A stretch of 64,000 nt of DNA, from assembly GCA_000733355.1 (NCBI GenBank), contig JNVV01000027.1, positions 144,940 through 208,939 on the forward strand, read 5' to 3'. This DNA is from Falciphora oryzae. Taxonomy: Eukaryota > Ascomycota > Sordariomycetes > Magnaporthales > Magnaporthaceae. Within the stretch, counting starts at the first letter, position 1, and the number at the start of each line of letters is the position of its first letter. Under the pieces are notes generated by a model. It worked only from the letters and a program-made list of their open reading frames with translations. It was not told where the DNA came from and did no database searches. This document shows positions 10,141 through 22,043 of the stretch, in pieces. The translations under genes and the position numbers were made by a program.

Positions 10141-13002
10141 GATAGGCAAGGCGGTTCCCCTGAGGGTATTAAAAGAGTGTTGGGGATATTGAAACGAGGG
10201 ACTTGACGTACGATACGTCAGAGGACGAGCAACAAGATGTGCTCTAGGGGATGGGGCCGTCGCCTTTGGGTGAAGTGCGTGAAGAGGAAGGAGGCAAAGG
10301 AGCGGTACCAAGACGGCGCCGACGGGTCTTTATGATGCCCTCGTCTCCCCCTTGGCACTCGCTCACACCACGCACCTCCATCTCTCCTCAGCTGGTGACT
10401 GGAGCCGGCCCATCTCCACTCTGCTGCCACCAGCTGCGCTGCCCCTGCATCTGTGAATGTGGTGGGCTGTTCGGGCTGCGCACGCCTCTCCTCCCGCGGA
10501 ACAGCAAAGGTCCATGCATACAACAGGGGTTCCCGTTATGACTGCCCTTTCTGGCGAGGCAGCAATCCTCTCGGGGAAGAGACCCACGCAGGCGTGCTAT
10601 CAGTCAGAGCAATTCCGCTTGGCAAAGGCCTGTTGGTTTCGGGCGCGGAGTGCCAGTCACGTTGAGCTGGGGCTAACGCCAAAGTCAGGTACAGCAAACA
10701 TTCCCACAGCCATCCACTGACTGCCTCACTGACAGGTCAAATGGGGGCAAGGAATTCGACATGCTATCCTGGATAGTCGTCTCTATCAGACGAGCCTATC
10801 TGCTCCGCCAAGAAAGGGCTGAGCGTTTGAGCAGGTGTTCTCTTCCGAAAAATAGAAGCAACGTGAAGCTGGACTCTCTCCAGCTCACGCCTCCTGGCAC
10901 TGGTCAGCTGGAAACTAGTGAACGAGGCACCCGAGAAAAAGGGGCTCACGTTCGATCCCAGCATTCCGGATGAGTCGTCCAACCGAACAGCCTGGTGCCC
11001 CTTGTTACGAGGCTCTCCAGGCAGGGTCAGGCCCGACAGTTCGCCTGGTCCCCCTCTATCCGTCGTCAAGACGGGGTGCCCGTGCATCGTCGACCAGGGG
11101 AAAGGGGCTGGACCGCTTGCGCCAGGAACCTGTCAGCTCCTTCCGTAAGACCGTAGCCAGTCAGACACCGATGGTCCCACGATCCAACGGCCACGATTTT
11201 TCTCGCAGTGCCAACACCTGATGCCATGCGTCGTCCACTTTGGGAAGGATCCAGCTTCGCGAGAAGCCAGGGGTTGCGGCCAATCCCAGGCTGTGGGAGC
11301 CATCCGAACGGCGGGGCGGCCCCACGCAGCCCCTGTAAGTATTGGCTTCTGGCCTCGCGAGCCAATTTCCCACGACTTTGCGCGCGCGATTTTTGCTGGT
11401 AAAGAGGGCTGCGAGGTGTTGTGAACTGCAGCTATGGGTCACTGTGAGATTAAATGTTCGGCGGAGATAAAAATAACAGAAGAGGACAACCGTGCATGCC
11501 CGTCCCTGGTGGTCGGTTGTGATGATTCCACATGCATGCAGGGTCCGTCCCCTCCTCTTAGGGCTGACCTACCGAATTCCGGGCGCCCACAGCGCTGGGG
11601 GCTTTGACCAGTCAGGCAGTGATGTGCGAAAGGGCGCAGATAAGGTTAACCGCAGCCCGGGAGATCAACCATGCCACGAGCTTGAGTCCGACGAGCCTCA
11701 ACTCCTCGGACTTTTCGACGTTCAACTTTTATACATCGTTAAATCCAAGAGATCGATAATCGTAGGCGCGATGATGCCAACCGCCCAAAGGCCACCCATT
11801 TGCGAGTTGTTTGATATGCGGTCTTGAGTTAGGAGTGCCTGCCAAGAAATCACCCGTTAGCCCGAAAAAAATGAACGAAAAAATGAGGCCACCGAAAATC
11901 TCCTGCAGAGAACCGCGCCTCAATTTTATGCATGCAGCCAATGTAACATCACCGACCTGAGACCAACACAAGCAAGGAGTACCAACGGACAGTGGGTCCG
12001 TCTCCCTGCGCGTCTGCCTGACCAAAGTGGTTGTTGGTATTGCGCGAAATAATGTTCTAACTACCATGTACCCAGCCTGTGTCACCGTTGATCACGGCTG
12101 CTGCTACGAACAAACCTTTGCAGGCAGCTGAAAACACCAGACAGAATGGAAAATTGGAAAAGTTGAAAGAAGCAAGAGAAACAGCACTATGCGAGGCTTT
12201 CAGCTCACCTCACTCCCCAAGTGTAGCCCGGAAGCGGCTCCATTCTCAGCAGCCCCAGGGGCGCCTCCCTCCGCCGCACAACTGGCGGATGCACTGTCGG
12301 CCGCGCGAGGAAATTAGACGACGAGATCGTTTCCGGGACCAATAACCGCACGCGTTCAACCCCGTCACAGCAATGCTCCGCTCTTTCCTTTTCTCGTGGC
12401 AATCGCGCGTGCCGCGCATCCGGTCCCCTCCTGTGCCTCCTTTCTCCGTGGCAGGTCTCGGGTCAACCAAGTCCGAAGAGCAGAGCTCTGAGCAGCCGAA
12501 ACCAGGGACATCCTGGCCTCTCGAGCTACAAGACATTCCCAGGTCCCACGAAAAGTTCAGCACCCTTGGTGGGCTGACTGAGCGGAACGAAATTTCCACC
12601 TTTGTGTCTGTTGTAGTTTTCTTCAGGCTGAATTTGGGGTGGTTCGTTGGCTTTCGCGGCGTGAAAAGGGGGGGCTGCGGATACGACTGTTCTCCAGCCG
12701 TCACTCCCAGCCACCCGGGCCACAATAGACGGTGATCCCTGAGGCGGCTCTTGGCTCGCATTCCAAGCAACGGCAAAGAGGTTTGTATCCGTCGGCCGTC
12801 GCAAGAAGGTGAGGGTTGACCTCTCAGCGTGTCTATGCCCATCCTCGAGAACCATCGACTGGGCTACCGCGGCTCGAGATGGGGTGGATGCCATCGACAG
12901 GCCGTTGGCAGGTTACAGGACGCGGAAAAGGCCTCCGAGGCTAGTGCCGGGCGGACGTCTCACGGCCCTCGTCAAAAGATCTTATATCCGCCGCCCAGGT
13001 TT
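10141..13002. other. Intergenic region upstream of the glucanase
   Basis: No gene recognised. The proximal part should hold the glucanase promoter. A TATA-like CATAAAG lies near 10335 on the minus strand. The remaining frames are short and lack splice-linked continuations. Confidence 0.55.
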
Positions 13003-13968
13003 TCAGTCGATGACGACGTCGAATTTGTTCTCGCGCTTCTTTGCCCTCTTGGCACGCATGCACCGTCTCCTCCAGCAAAAGCATCCGGTACCGGCTAGAA
13101 GCAGTATAACCAGGCTCACGACGATGCCGACTGCCAAGGATACGGTCTTGCTGCTGGGCCCGCTCCGGCCGCCATCGGTCGCGGGGCTGGGCGAGGTTGC
13201 GCCCCCTGAATTTTCCTGTCGCACGTATGGGAGAGGCAGGCGTCAGCCAACGTTAGGAGAAACGAAGGAAAATCCATTAGGAGTAGCAGTATTGAGAAAA
13301 CTTGGGTGAGCGGAAGAAGCAGATGCCGGCGTGTATGATATGAAGAAACCGTGACTTCTCGGATTGAGAGAAGAGAATTACGAGAGAACACCACTCACAG
13401 TGGGCTTGCTGCTTTTGGCTTCCATGATGGAGAAATATGGCGACTTTGGGAATACGGGCGCTTTCCCCGCTGTCGTGTTCACCCGTGCCTCGGGCCTAAT
13501 CTCGACTTGGTACAGTCCCGTGGCGAAGTGTGGAAGCGGCGAGGGCATGTTTTTCCACACCCACGATGTCCCGTTGACCCCGGCTACGCATTAGATGCAT
13601 GTTAGCAATGTCCCACCACCACTCGCCCCACCACCTGAACATCAAAAATCGTATCATTCTCGCGTACCTGCCAAGCTCCTCTTAAAAACGTTGGCGCGGT
13701 TTTCCTCGCCGGTGCGGTTGACGACAACGGCGTGGATCGTCAGGGGCATGTAGCGCGCATCGATGCCCTCCCATTTCAGCGCCAGGTCGGCGCCTTTGGC
13801 GACGCCGGTGAAGGTCCGGGTGAACTCGGCGGCATAGCTCGGTGCGACTAGCAGGAGAAGAACAACGGCGACGAGGAGCGGTGCGGGTACGAGATGATGG
13901 CGACTGGGTGCGGCTGACGACTCCCGGCTCCTGCTCCTGCCCCCTTTGGTCTCTCGATTTCTTGTCAT
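13003..13968 (-). CDS. Single-pass cell-surface protein with Kre9/KNH-like ectodomain
   Basis: Three exons: 13968-13668, 13583-13399 and 13215-13003. Introns are GTACGC...GTAG and GTGAGT...ACAG, with phases that join perfectly to give 232 residues. The N-terminus has a basic stretch, then a hydrophobic leader (LLVAVVLLLLVAPSYAA) that should act as signal peptide. The next 90 residues (FTGVAKGADLALKWEG ... GTSWVWKNMP ... GLYQVEIRPEA) have the beta-strand pattern of the Kre9/Knh1 N-terminal Ig-like domain found in fungal wall proteins. This assignment is by pattern, not by search. A Ser/Pro linker leads to one membrane helix (TVSLAVGIVVSLVILLLAGT), followed by a Cys- and Arg/Lys-rich cytosolic tail ending FDVVID. 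The layout suggests a small plasma-membrane surface protein or sensor. The long N-terminal basic stretch leaves the exact start open. Confidence 0.75.
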
Positions 13969-15298
13969 CTTTTTCTGCTCACTCTCGCCAGTTCTTCACC
14001 TCTTATTTCTCCAATATTTCCCGCGCAAGATCCGCAAACCAAGAAACCACACGAGCAGGAGATGTGTAGACAGAGAAAGACAGATTGGTGGCAGCTTTTG
14101 TCGTATGTCGCTGCCATAGGACGCTAGAATAAACCGAACAGTAGCAAAGATGGGCCGGGGAATACGTGCATACAACTACGAGCCGCTATTATCCAAAAGG
14201 GAAGCCTTTGGAGGGGCCGGACGTCCACAGATTGAGTGACCCAACTCCGAGATCAATGAATTCCGCGTGGGCGACCCAATAAACCAGCTAATCTGGGTGG
14301 CTAAAATCGAGAGTTACCGACGCCGCCGCAGTACCTAACGGGATGGGTGTATACGGAGCACGAAGTAGCATGTCATGCAACTAATATGGCCATGCGCTAT
14401 GGAGCCGATGACCCAAGAGCCTAAGCGAGGAGGCCGTGACCACATCCCTTATTTCTTGACACACCCCACCGACGTCTCCTTCCTAGATCGGAATCTCGAG
14501 AAGCAATGCGGTTTGGCCATTGACCGCTTCACGATTGAGATGCCGTCCGGTGACAAAAAGGAAAACAGCAGTCAGCTCCCGCTTAGATCACATAAAAACG
14601 GGATACGGAGTTCTCAGACCTGGTTGCAGCGGGGGAAGCAAAAAGGGACCAAATGGATGGAGGGCAAAATGAGGCGAATGAGGGTAGGCACTCCGATTTA
14701 GGATAAATAGGGGAAGAAGAGTGACAGGGCCAAGAAAGTCCCAAAATTCAAATGGGCAGGTAGATTAAACCAACAGCTCCAGCCAGGGGACGGCTCGGCA
14801 TTTAGCCAGAACCGTGGGGCCGTCGACCAAACGGCTGCGGGATGGCAGAAGAATCGATGGCCCCGAGGATGCAGTCTGATCCTTATCTGTCCTGGCCTCC
14901 AATCCCGTGACAAAAAAAAACGGATAGAAAGAGAAGGCCACCCGGATGGGCTGCCTAGCCATCTGCTAACAGCGTGACCCTCGCATCAGCCCTCATGATC
15001 GTTTCCAACCGTGTTCAGTCGACATGCCTCTCCATTTCTATTGCGTATACGGGCTCTATTGCCCTCCAACTTTTCAGAGTAAGATAGTAGCACACTACGG
15101 ACCGAGCCATAGAATGGCACGTACCCGGTTTGCTGGGATATTTTCCGCATCGCATCATTTCCCAAGAGACCCTACAAACCTGGCGGCGGAGTAACGGCAG
15201 CATGTTATCTCCTCAGCAAAGCGACGGGTACTCCTAATTCGACGGATAACAGGGAATCAAAAGGCTTCGTAAAACGAAAAACGAAAGAAACAGTAATT
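13969..15298. other. Intergenic region
   Basis: No gene recognised. It holds the presumed promoter of the surface-protein gene next to 13968 and the 3' flank of the glycosyltransferase gene. Frames here (for example 14375-14701) lack recognisable features. Confidence 0.55.
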
Positions 15299-17294
15299 CT
15301 ATTCTGCCTTGCGAAGCATCATCTCCTCGTGGAAACGCGCCTGGGTATCGGTATCAAGCATTCTGATCGTAGATGTCAGTATAAAGATTCGGCGCTTGGG
15401 TGTAGAAGAGAAGGGAACTCACAGGAAACTGTCAAAGCTGATCCCCCTCCGCGTCAGCCTCCCCCTCGACCCCTCCCTCCCCTCGCCCACGCCCTCCCCG
15501 TCCACATACGGCCTCGGCTCGAACCCGACCCGCGCGTACGCAATAATCATCTCGCGCCAGTAGCAGGCCGTCGCCGCGGCCGTCAGGTAGCGCCTGCGGA
15601 ACGTGTCCGCGGCGTTCGTCGCGATGGCCAGCGCCGCGTCCGGGCTGGCTATCAACCCACGCACCTTCTCGTCCAGATCCGCCCAGTCGTCCTGCGCCAG
15701 CACCACGTTCTGGCGGCCGACCACGCCCCTCGCCCACCGCGCCACCGCCGGCCGCACCACGCCGCCGCCGCCGCCCAGCGTCTCCGGGTCCGCCAGCATC
15801 AGGCCGTGGTAGGGGCCGATCCACTTTGGCTTGGTCATGATCACCACCGACGTGCACAGCAGCGGGCCGTCCAGCAGCCCGACACCGCCGAAGCTGTCGT
15901 CGTGCGCCAGCAACGCGCCGCGGCACACCTCGGAGAGCGCCGAGCGGTAGAGCGCGCCGGCCTCGTCGGAGCTCGTCGCCGCCTTGCTGGTGTCGTCGAT
16001 CGCGCCCGCGATCCCGACCTGCTCGCCTTCCCTCTCGCTCTGCGCCCAGGGCTTGCCGTCGGCAACGTACAGGAGCGCCTTGCGCCGCGTCGTGTCGGGC
16101 GCCGCGCCGGAACGCCACACGCCCACGAGCCGCTCCTGCTTGGCCTCGTAGGGCAGCTCGCGCTCGAGCGCCTCGATCTCGGCGAGCAGCTGCTTCCTGG
16201 GCGTGACCACCACCGTCGGCGGAGGTTTCGAACCTGTCGACTTGGCGGCGGCGTTGTCGTCTTCGTCATCGCCAGATTTCGGCGGTGCACCCGACTTCTT
16301 GGCGTCCGGCCTGCTCGCGGCCCAGGTCGGGCGGCCCGTTGTGGTCCCGGCCTCCTCGATGACGAAGCCCGTGTCCGGCATCAGCCAAACCTTGTTGTCC
16401 TCGGCGCGGCGGTCCGGGACCCATAATGGGTATGTCAGATCTGGTACGTGAGGGTTGACGCTGACGACGAACTCGATGTTGGGCAGCTTTGTGCGCCTCG
16501 ACCCGGCCACCGCGTCATTTATCGACTGCAGGAACGCAAGCGCCCTCGCCCTGTCGTTGGGCGTCGGCAGGTGCGTTTCCAGTATTTGAAGCTGGTTTTG
16601 GGGGATGATTAGTCTCCGAGCTTACCCCTGCCATGGACGGACCCGAAATCAAACGCCGCTGCGTGCGTACCTTGCCGCCCAAGATCCCCGCCCTCATCCG
16701 GCCTGGCCCGATATAGACATTCTTGACGTCCTGGTCGGTGATGTGGCACATCTCATAGTGCGAGCGGGCGCGGTCAATCTCCACAAACAGCCCCGGGAAG
16801 GCGAGCAGGCACTGCCGCCGGGACAAGTCCAGGTTGTCGGCGTCGAGCTCGTACCGCCAGCCAGACAGGATCCCCATGGCGCCCAGGCCGCCAGCCAGGG
16901 CATGGAAGAGGTCCGACCAGGCGTCGTTGACGCCGGCGAGCATGGGCGAGCCGCTATCCCAGACGCTCGGGCTGCCGAGCTCCTTGGGCCTCTTGACGAT
17001 GGGGCGGCCATGCTCGTTGCCCGAGTCGGGCGGGCCGAGGCCGAAGTACCTGCAGACCCTGCTCGGGTCGGCCGCGCAGCCGTGCGAGGCCGCGAGCTGC
17101 GCGCGGGCGTAGAGGTGCAGGATCAGCGCGAAGAGGAGGGACACGCATACGAGGGGCAGGATCCGGCGGGCCTTGCTGGTGATCCCGGGCAGCCCGATGT
17201 GGCGATGTAGCCTGAGCATCTTCTCTTGCATTCTCCAGGCCGCCTTGAGCCTGATTTGGCTTACGGGGAGGCGTTCGGTCTCGATATTACGCAA
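15299..17294 (-). CDS. CAP10-like glycosyltransferase, family GT90, Golgi type II membrane protein
   Basis: Three exons: 17294-16671, 16591-15423 and 15362-15299, about 618 residues. Splice sites are GTACGC...CCAG and GTGAGT...TCAG, in phase. The last exon encodes only LDTDTQARFHEEMMLRKAE after the split codon. A short cytosolic N-terminus leads to one signal anchor (ILPLVCVSLLFALILHLYA) and a lumenal part. The segment CLLAFPGLFVEIDRAR is typical of the fungal capsule-associated (CAP10/CAP1) group. So is the C-terminal block from DDWADLDEKVRGLIASP to FRRRYLTAAATACYWREM. Family members transfer xylose or similar sugars in the Golgi; the substrate here is unknown. The middle of the domain (GGVGLLDGPLLCTSVVIMTK) is divergent. 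An internal ATG at 17231 (MQEKML) is an equally possible start, just before the anchor. Confidence 0.82.
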
Positions 17295-20200
17295 GAGCCG
17301 TGCGGGGGAGGATCTTGGGAGATGAGGAGGGGGAAGAGAATAGAAGAAAAAGACAAGAACGGAAAGACGATCGTACCCTCAGCTCTCGCGTCACATGAGA
17401 GGCGCCTCAGCCCTGGAAGGCGGCATCGAGCTGTGGTGCGAGGAGGGCAAGGGAGGCCTTGCTGTGCAAACGGCTGCAGGGGGCCATTTCCGCGCTATCT
17501 TGATCCAAGATCCGAGGCAGGCCGCATCCACTCAAAAATTAGCAGAGAAGGAAAGACCAGTCCCCAAAAAGAGACAAATCTGGGCCGATGCGGAAAACAC
17601 ATGGCCAAGAAGGCGCCCACGGATCGACATGACATTAGAAGAGAGCCTCAGCCGGATGGGCTTTCCGACCCTCCACGGGAACCCCTTTTTCGCATTCCGT
17701 TCAGCTAGCGCATAGTATAATCTCACTAGCAGCTGGGTGGCGCCAGCGATGGCTTGGGGCTAACTGCCAGCCGGGCTCGTTTGTGGAACGGACCGCAGGC
17801 GAAACCGGCGTTCTGGACCGCCTCGTCAAGGATGTCTCAGCCTCTCAGGCTAGTTAGGCTGGGCATTTGCAGCCCCAGCGCCGCAGCTGCTCTTCAGCCC
17901 AGCCTGGCCGGACGCAGCCACGCGGATTGACAGCATGCTTATCCAGACAAAAGCCACCGCCCATTATCACCCTCGTTCCTTTGCGAATGAAGTTGGCGAC
18001 ATTATCCCATTCCCAAAAGGGAATGGTCAGCAACATGCAAGGCACGGCTCTCGCATCTGGAAAACTTGGACTTTATCGCTTCCATACAAAATGCCACAAA
18101 GCCCCAATGAGCTCCGGAGCATCGAAGCAGAGAATACTAAACTTGAGCTCGATGTAGCCATCAAACACACAAGCTCGCATCAGAGAACGAGCGATCGGGC
18201 CTCTTTCCGTTATTCTTCCTTTGCAGCTCGTCGTGCTTTCCAAGTAAAACCCCATGACGAGCGGAGAGCTCCCGAACCGCCTCGCACGCTCACGAGGCCA
18301 AATTATTGCAGCACTGCCTCCTTTCTCTCAACTTGGGAAGTTTCCACATCCTCCCACCCGGTCCGCGCAGCCTTCCCCGTCTCTTCTTGCCCTCCTCTGA
18401 GGCCTCCAGCCCGGCACTTGACAGAGTTTCTCGGGAGCAAAGGCAGCCGAGAAGGGAGCTTTCACTTAGAAGCTTCCCTGCTTTTTTCTTTGTGCAAAGC
18501 GTGCGCGTCCTGCACGCCTTGCTTGCTTGGTGGGCATGCAGATGGGAGGTGCGTGCCGTGCAGGCGGCGAAACGTCCGTATGCAGACACCAGAAGGGGGT
18601 GAGATGCGGCAAGCAAAACAAAAAAAAAACCCCCCAACCGTCGGCCGCCGGCAGTTGTGAAGGGCTCATGGCGCTCAGGCAGATTTCACCGCCTGACAAG
18701 CGGCTGCAATGCGAGCGCGTGGCTGCTGGAGCGCAGAAGTCGGGGTGAAAGGGGCGGACAGACAGGAAGAGGCCCGCAGGCATGCGCGTCAAGAATAACG
18801 CTCGCGCGTTTTGATGTCGATTCAAGTTTCCCTGTTTCCTTCGCTCTTATCTCCCGGAAATGGGCAGGATACACGGGAGACGGGCCCATCAGACGAACCT
18901 TGCTCTGGAGGAACGCATGTGCACCACCCAGGCATACGGATGGATAGGTGCTTTGCATCCCAGCGGCCTGGGTGCGCGCGAGCGAAAGGAAGGTTCCGGC
19001 AAAAGGCACGGCCCCTTCGCCCAATGGTTCGCCACGCAGTTCTTGGCAATAGAGTTAGACAAACTTCCCGGATCACGAGCCGCCAAAAGACAAAGAAGAA
19101 GCTCGCCCATGCTTCCTAAGGTGAAAAATGATTGGGCTAACTAGGGCCTTATTGCTTTGGCTGCCGCCGGCTGAAGAGAGGCCCGCCGAGACGGCCATCC
19201 AAAGAGTCGACCACTTGACATGACAGCCACTAGGTAAATATGCTGTCCTGTACCGCCACGCCGAGCCCAAGGCCGTGTCTATCGGTCATGGCGGCGGGCG
19301 TGGGCTGTAAATCCAACACGCGCGCCATCTATTTCGTACAGGGATCACCCCGTGGTCCTACTATCCAACCACGCCTTTCCAAGGCAGCGGGAGGAACGCC
19401 TCTGTCATCGGCGCAAGGGGTGGGCAACCTTAACCGCCTTACAGGACCATCAAGCCCAGGGATACTTGCTCGTGCTGGCCCGCCGGCCGCATGCCTTGTA
19501 ACCTTGTCCCTCCCGTGTGCCTGACATGACACCTTGGCATTTCCCGCCGGCCTGCCTACCCGAACGTTTTTATCCTCCGTCTAATCCCTGAAGGTTGAAG
19601 CTCACAGCCGCTACCCGAAGAGGACAAACAAAGTGCAAAACAAATCTTTTGCTCTTCCTCGCAAATGCGCACACCCATAACATGCCGGCTCTTCTTGTTG
19701 GTGCGGTCTCCACCCTCGACGCGAGCTGGTCGGTGCTCAGATCCGAGATGCCATGGCGTGGGATAGTCCCACTTGAGCGCTCTATACTTGATGCCCAATG
19801 GCGTGTACCTGCGCGTGGCTTGCATTGCCGATCGATCAAAATCGAGACCAGGCACTAGCCAAGCCGACCACCCCACGCGGCCAACGTGCGGTCCAGCAAG
19901 AGGGAGATCCCAGCACCGACAAGGATTCGTTCCCCGGGTCCAGCCACCAGATGGAATTTGGGAGCCTCGTCCGACGCCTTGTTGGAGGAGAGTCCTTCTC
20001 GCGTTCATACGAACGGGACCGCAATTGCCGTCCCTCCACGATGCACCATCCATCCAACACAGGCACCGCTCCCCGCTTGGTCTTTGTCCGGAACATGAAG
20101 TGAAGATAACATGCCGCCTTTGGAGCCAAGTCAAGTGATAGGCAGGGGATGTCCCCCTTGACCCGTCTTCCTGGACGGGTCCCGCTACCGCTGCACCGGT

Positions 20201-22043
20201 CCTGGGCGGGAAACCACCGCGATTCCCAGCCTTGTAAGCCCCCTGCATCTTGGAAGCAGAGCAAAGAGGTCCAGGCAAAGCAAGGCCCAAATATCGAGGG
20301 AGGCCATGGGGTATTCGTGTTTCTGGCGACCCGGAGGACAGCTAGTCTACAACAACCTAGTGGAAAACATATAACAAAAATGCAAGGTACGAGCGACCAG
20401 GCGTGCAGAAACAAAAGGCACGCGCATGCAAGTCAGACAACGGCGCAAAACTCCCGCCAGTCCCACCCCCGTCTCGTCATCCATCATGTCCCGCGGGGCG
20501 CACCAGCTTTGCCTGCTTTTCTGCGAGATCCTATGTATAAGGTACTGACTCGAAGAGGGAGCACCCGCCCCCGGTCCCATGGCCCGTCTGCAGGTGCGGA
20601 CAAACCTTGTTTTCGCTCATCCTCTTTTTTTTTCTCCCAGGAGCCAGGCGCCCGGTTCGCGTGTGTGGTGGAGTGGGCGGGCACCGCCTGACGATTCGTG
20701 GACCCCAATGGTTTCTGAAATAAAAGAGAAAAAAAAACCGATCAATTTTTGACCCAATTCTGCAGAATACAATCGCACAGGCCCCCTATCCCATGGACGG
20801 ACCAGTGGAGGTTGCTGGTCATCGAGATACACCGCTGGTGGCGTATTTCCGTCCTATTTTCACGATTATACTCTGCTCGCTCTTGCGCCCTGCAGAAAAA
20901 CCGTGGGCAGCTTCAAGCAGCAGCAGCGGGGAGTAGCGGGAGGACTTGGGACTACCAGTAATCCACCGGCAAGTCTGCATTTGGCCATCCTCTGTTTCAA
21001 AGATCAACGCTTCTCGAGGAGGCCCGGGAGAAGGGCTCTTCCACGTGCTAAGGATGGACGGCTCAGAGGTATCTACTCGTAGAGGTTCGGCGGAGATGCT
21101 ACGGAATTCCAGAGACGGCGACGACGACGTCATAAACGAAGACTCTGTGATTAAGGTTCTTCTGACCGTTGGAATATCCACCCAGCGGGTAGCGCCCAAT
21201 CCACTACTCATCACCTATGGAACGAGCTAGAGAGCATCATGAGTCGCGATCTTGCTCGCTTCTGCTTCTTCGTCCTTCTCTGGCGAGCTTGATTGGCATT
21301 GTTTGTATTGTTTTCGCATGGTCGTGCGCGTCAGATACACATCACAGTAGCCTCGACCAGATGGGAAGATTTTGGGTGTGAGGAAGGGCCATCCATGAAT
21401 GCCCGAGCCTCCACGCCCGAAGCCTGGTTGACGAGACAGTGACAGAAGAGAGGACAGGAAAGCAAAGTCGTGGAAACCGGTTGCTGGCGAGAAACTGGCT
21501 AACCGGAAAGAATGTCGTCGTAATGAAGCAATGAAATGAACCCCCCACGCACAGACGTACACTTCCCTCCACCCTGACGGTTCCTTCTATGACCAAGATA
21601 ACTCCGTCGGAAAAAAAAAAAAAAAAAAAATACAAAGCCCGCAAATGATAAAAACCTCCATTGCACTTCACTTTTTGCGCCGGCCGATAGAGAAAAAAAA
21701 ACAAAAGGGTAGGCGGGGAAAGGTGGAAACAAGAGAAAAAAAAAACGTGGGTGGTGATAGCATCAAACATTGATCCATGTCGCGGGATTCGAAAACCCCC
21801 ACGCGTCGCTGCGCCATTAAATAAACAAGCAAAAGCCGAAGGGGACACAAGTGAAGGAAATGATAATCAGCGCGGCCGCCCAGCCGACAAATCCCAAGTG
21901 TAGTAAATTCGTTGTGCGTGCCCGCGGGCAGCTAGCTCATTGGGGAAAGGGAAGGAGGTAGCATGTATGTAGTGGTGGGGTGTGGGGGTTATGCGGTGGC
22001 ATGTGGTGGGTGTGTGAGAAAAAAAAAGCCCCCCTCCCAAGAC
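17295..22043. other. 4.7-kb gene-poor region
   Basis: No confident gene. A weak candidate at 20819-21214 is listed separately. A 244-codon frame at 19556-20290 on the minus strand has no recognisable domain and is treated as chance. A 20-base A run lies at 21611-21630. The right part is the 3' flank of the bZIP gene. Confidence 0.5.
20819..21214 (-). CDS. Weak candidate small protein, unknown
   Basis: Open frame of 131 codons starting MMSSGLGATRW. Its composition is mixed and protein-like rather than Arg/Pro-rich, for example PREALIFETEDGQMQTCRW. An optional in-frame intron could run from GTAGTCC to TTTTTCTGCAG and remove a Leu-rich section. No family is recognised. A frame of 94 codons overlaps it on the other strand, so it may be chance. 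Confidence 0.2.
   Translation of the reverse strand: MMSSGLGATRWVDIPTVRRTLITESSFMTSSSPSLEFRSISAEPLRVDTSEPSILSTWKSPSPGPPREALIFETEDGQMQTCRWITGSPKSSRYSPLLLLEAAHGFSAGRKSEQSIIVKIGRKYATSGVSR

Noticed and set aside
15329..16426. 365-codon plus-strand frame
   Set aside because: Antisense shadow of the GT90 gene; Arg/His/Pro-rich with no domain.
19556..20290. 244-codon minus-strand open frame
   Set aside because: Composition Gly/Arg/Cys/Trp-rich, no domain, overlapped by frames on the other strand; judged chance.
21784..21800. B-box-like GTTTTCGAATCCC on the minus strand
   Set aside because: No matching T-stem, A-box or acceptor stem.
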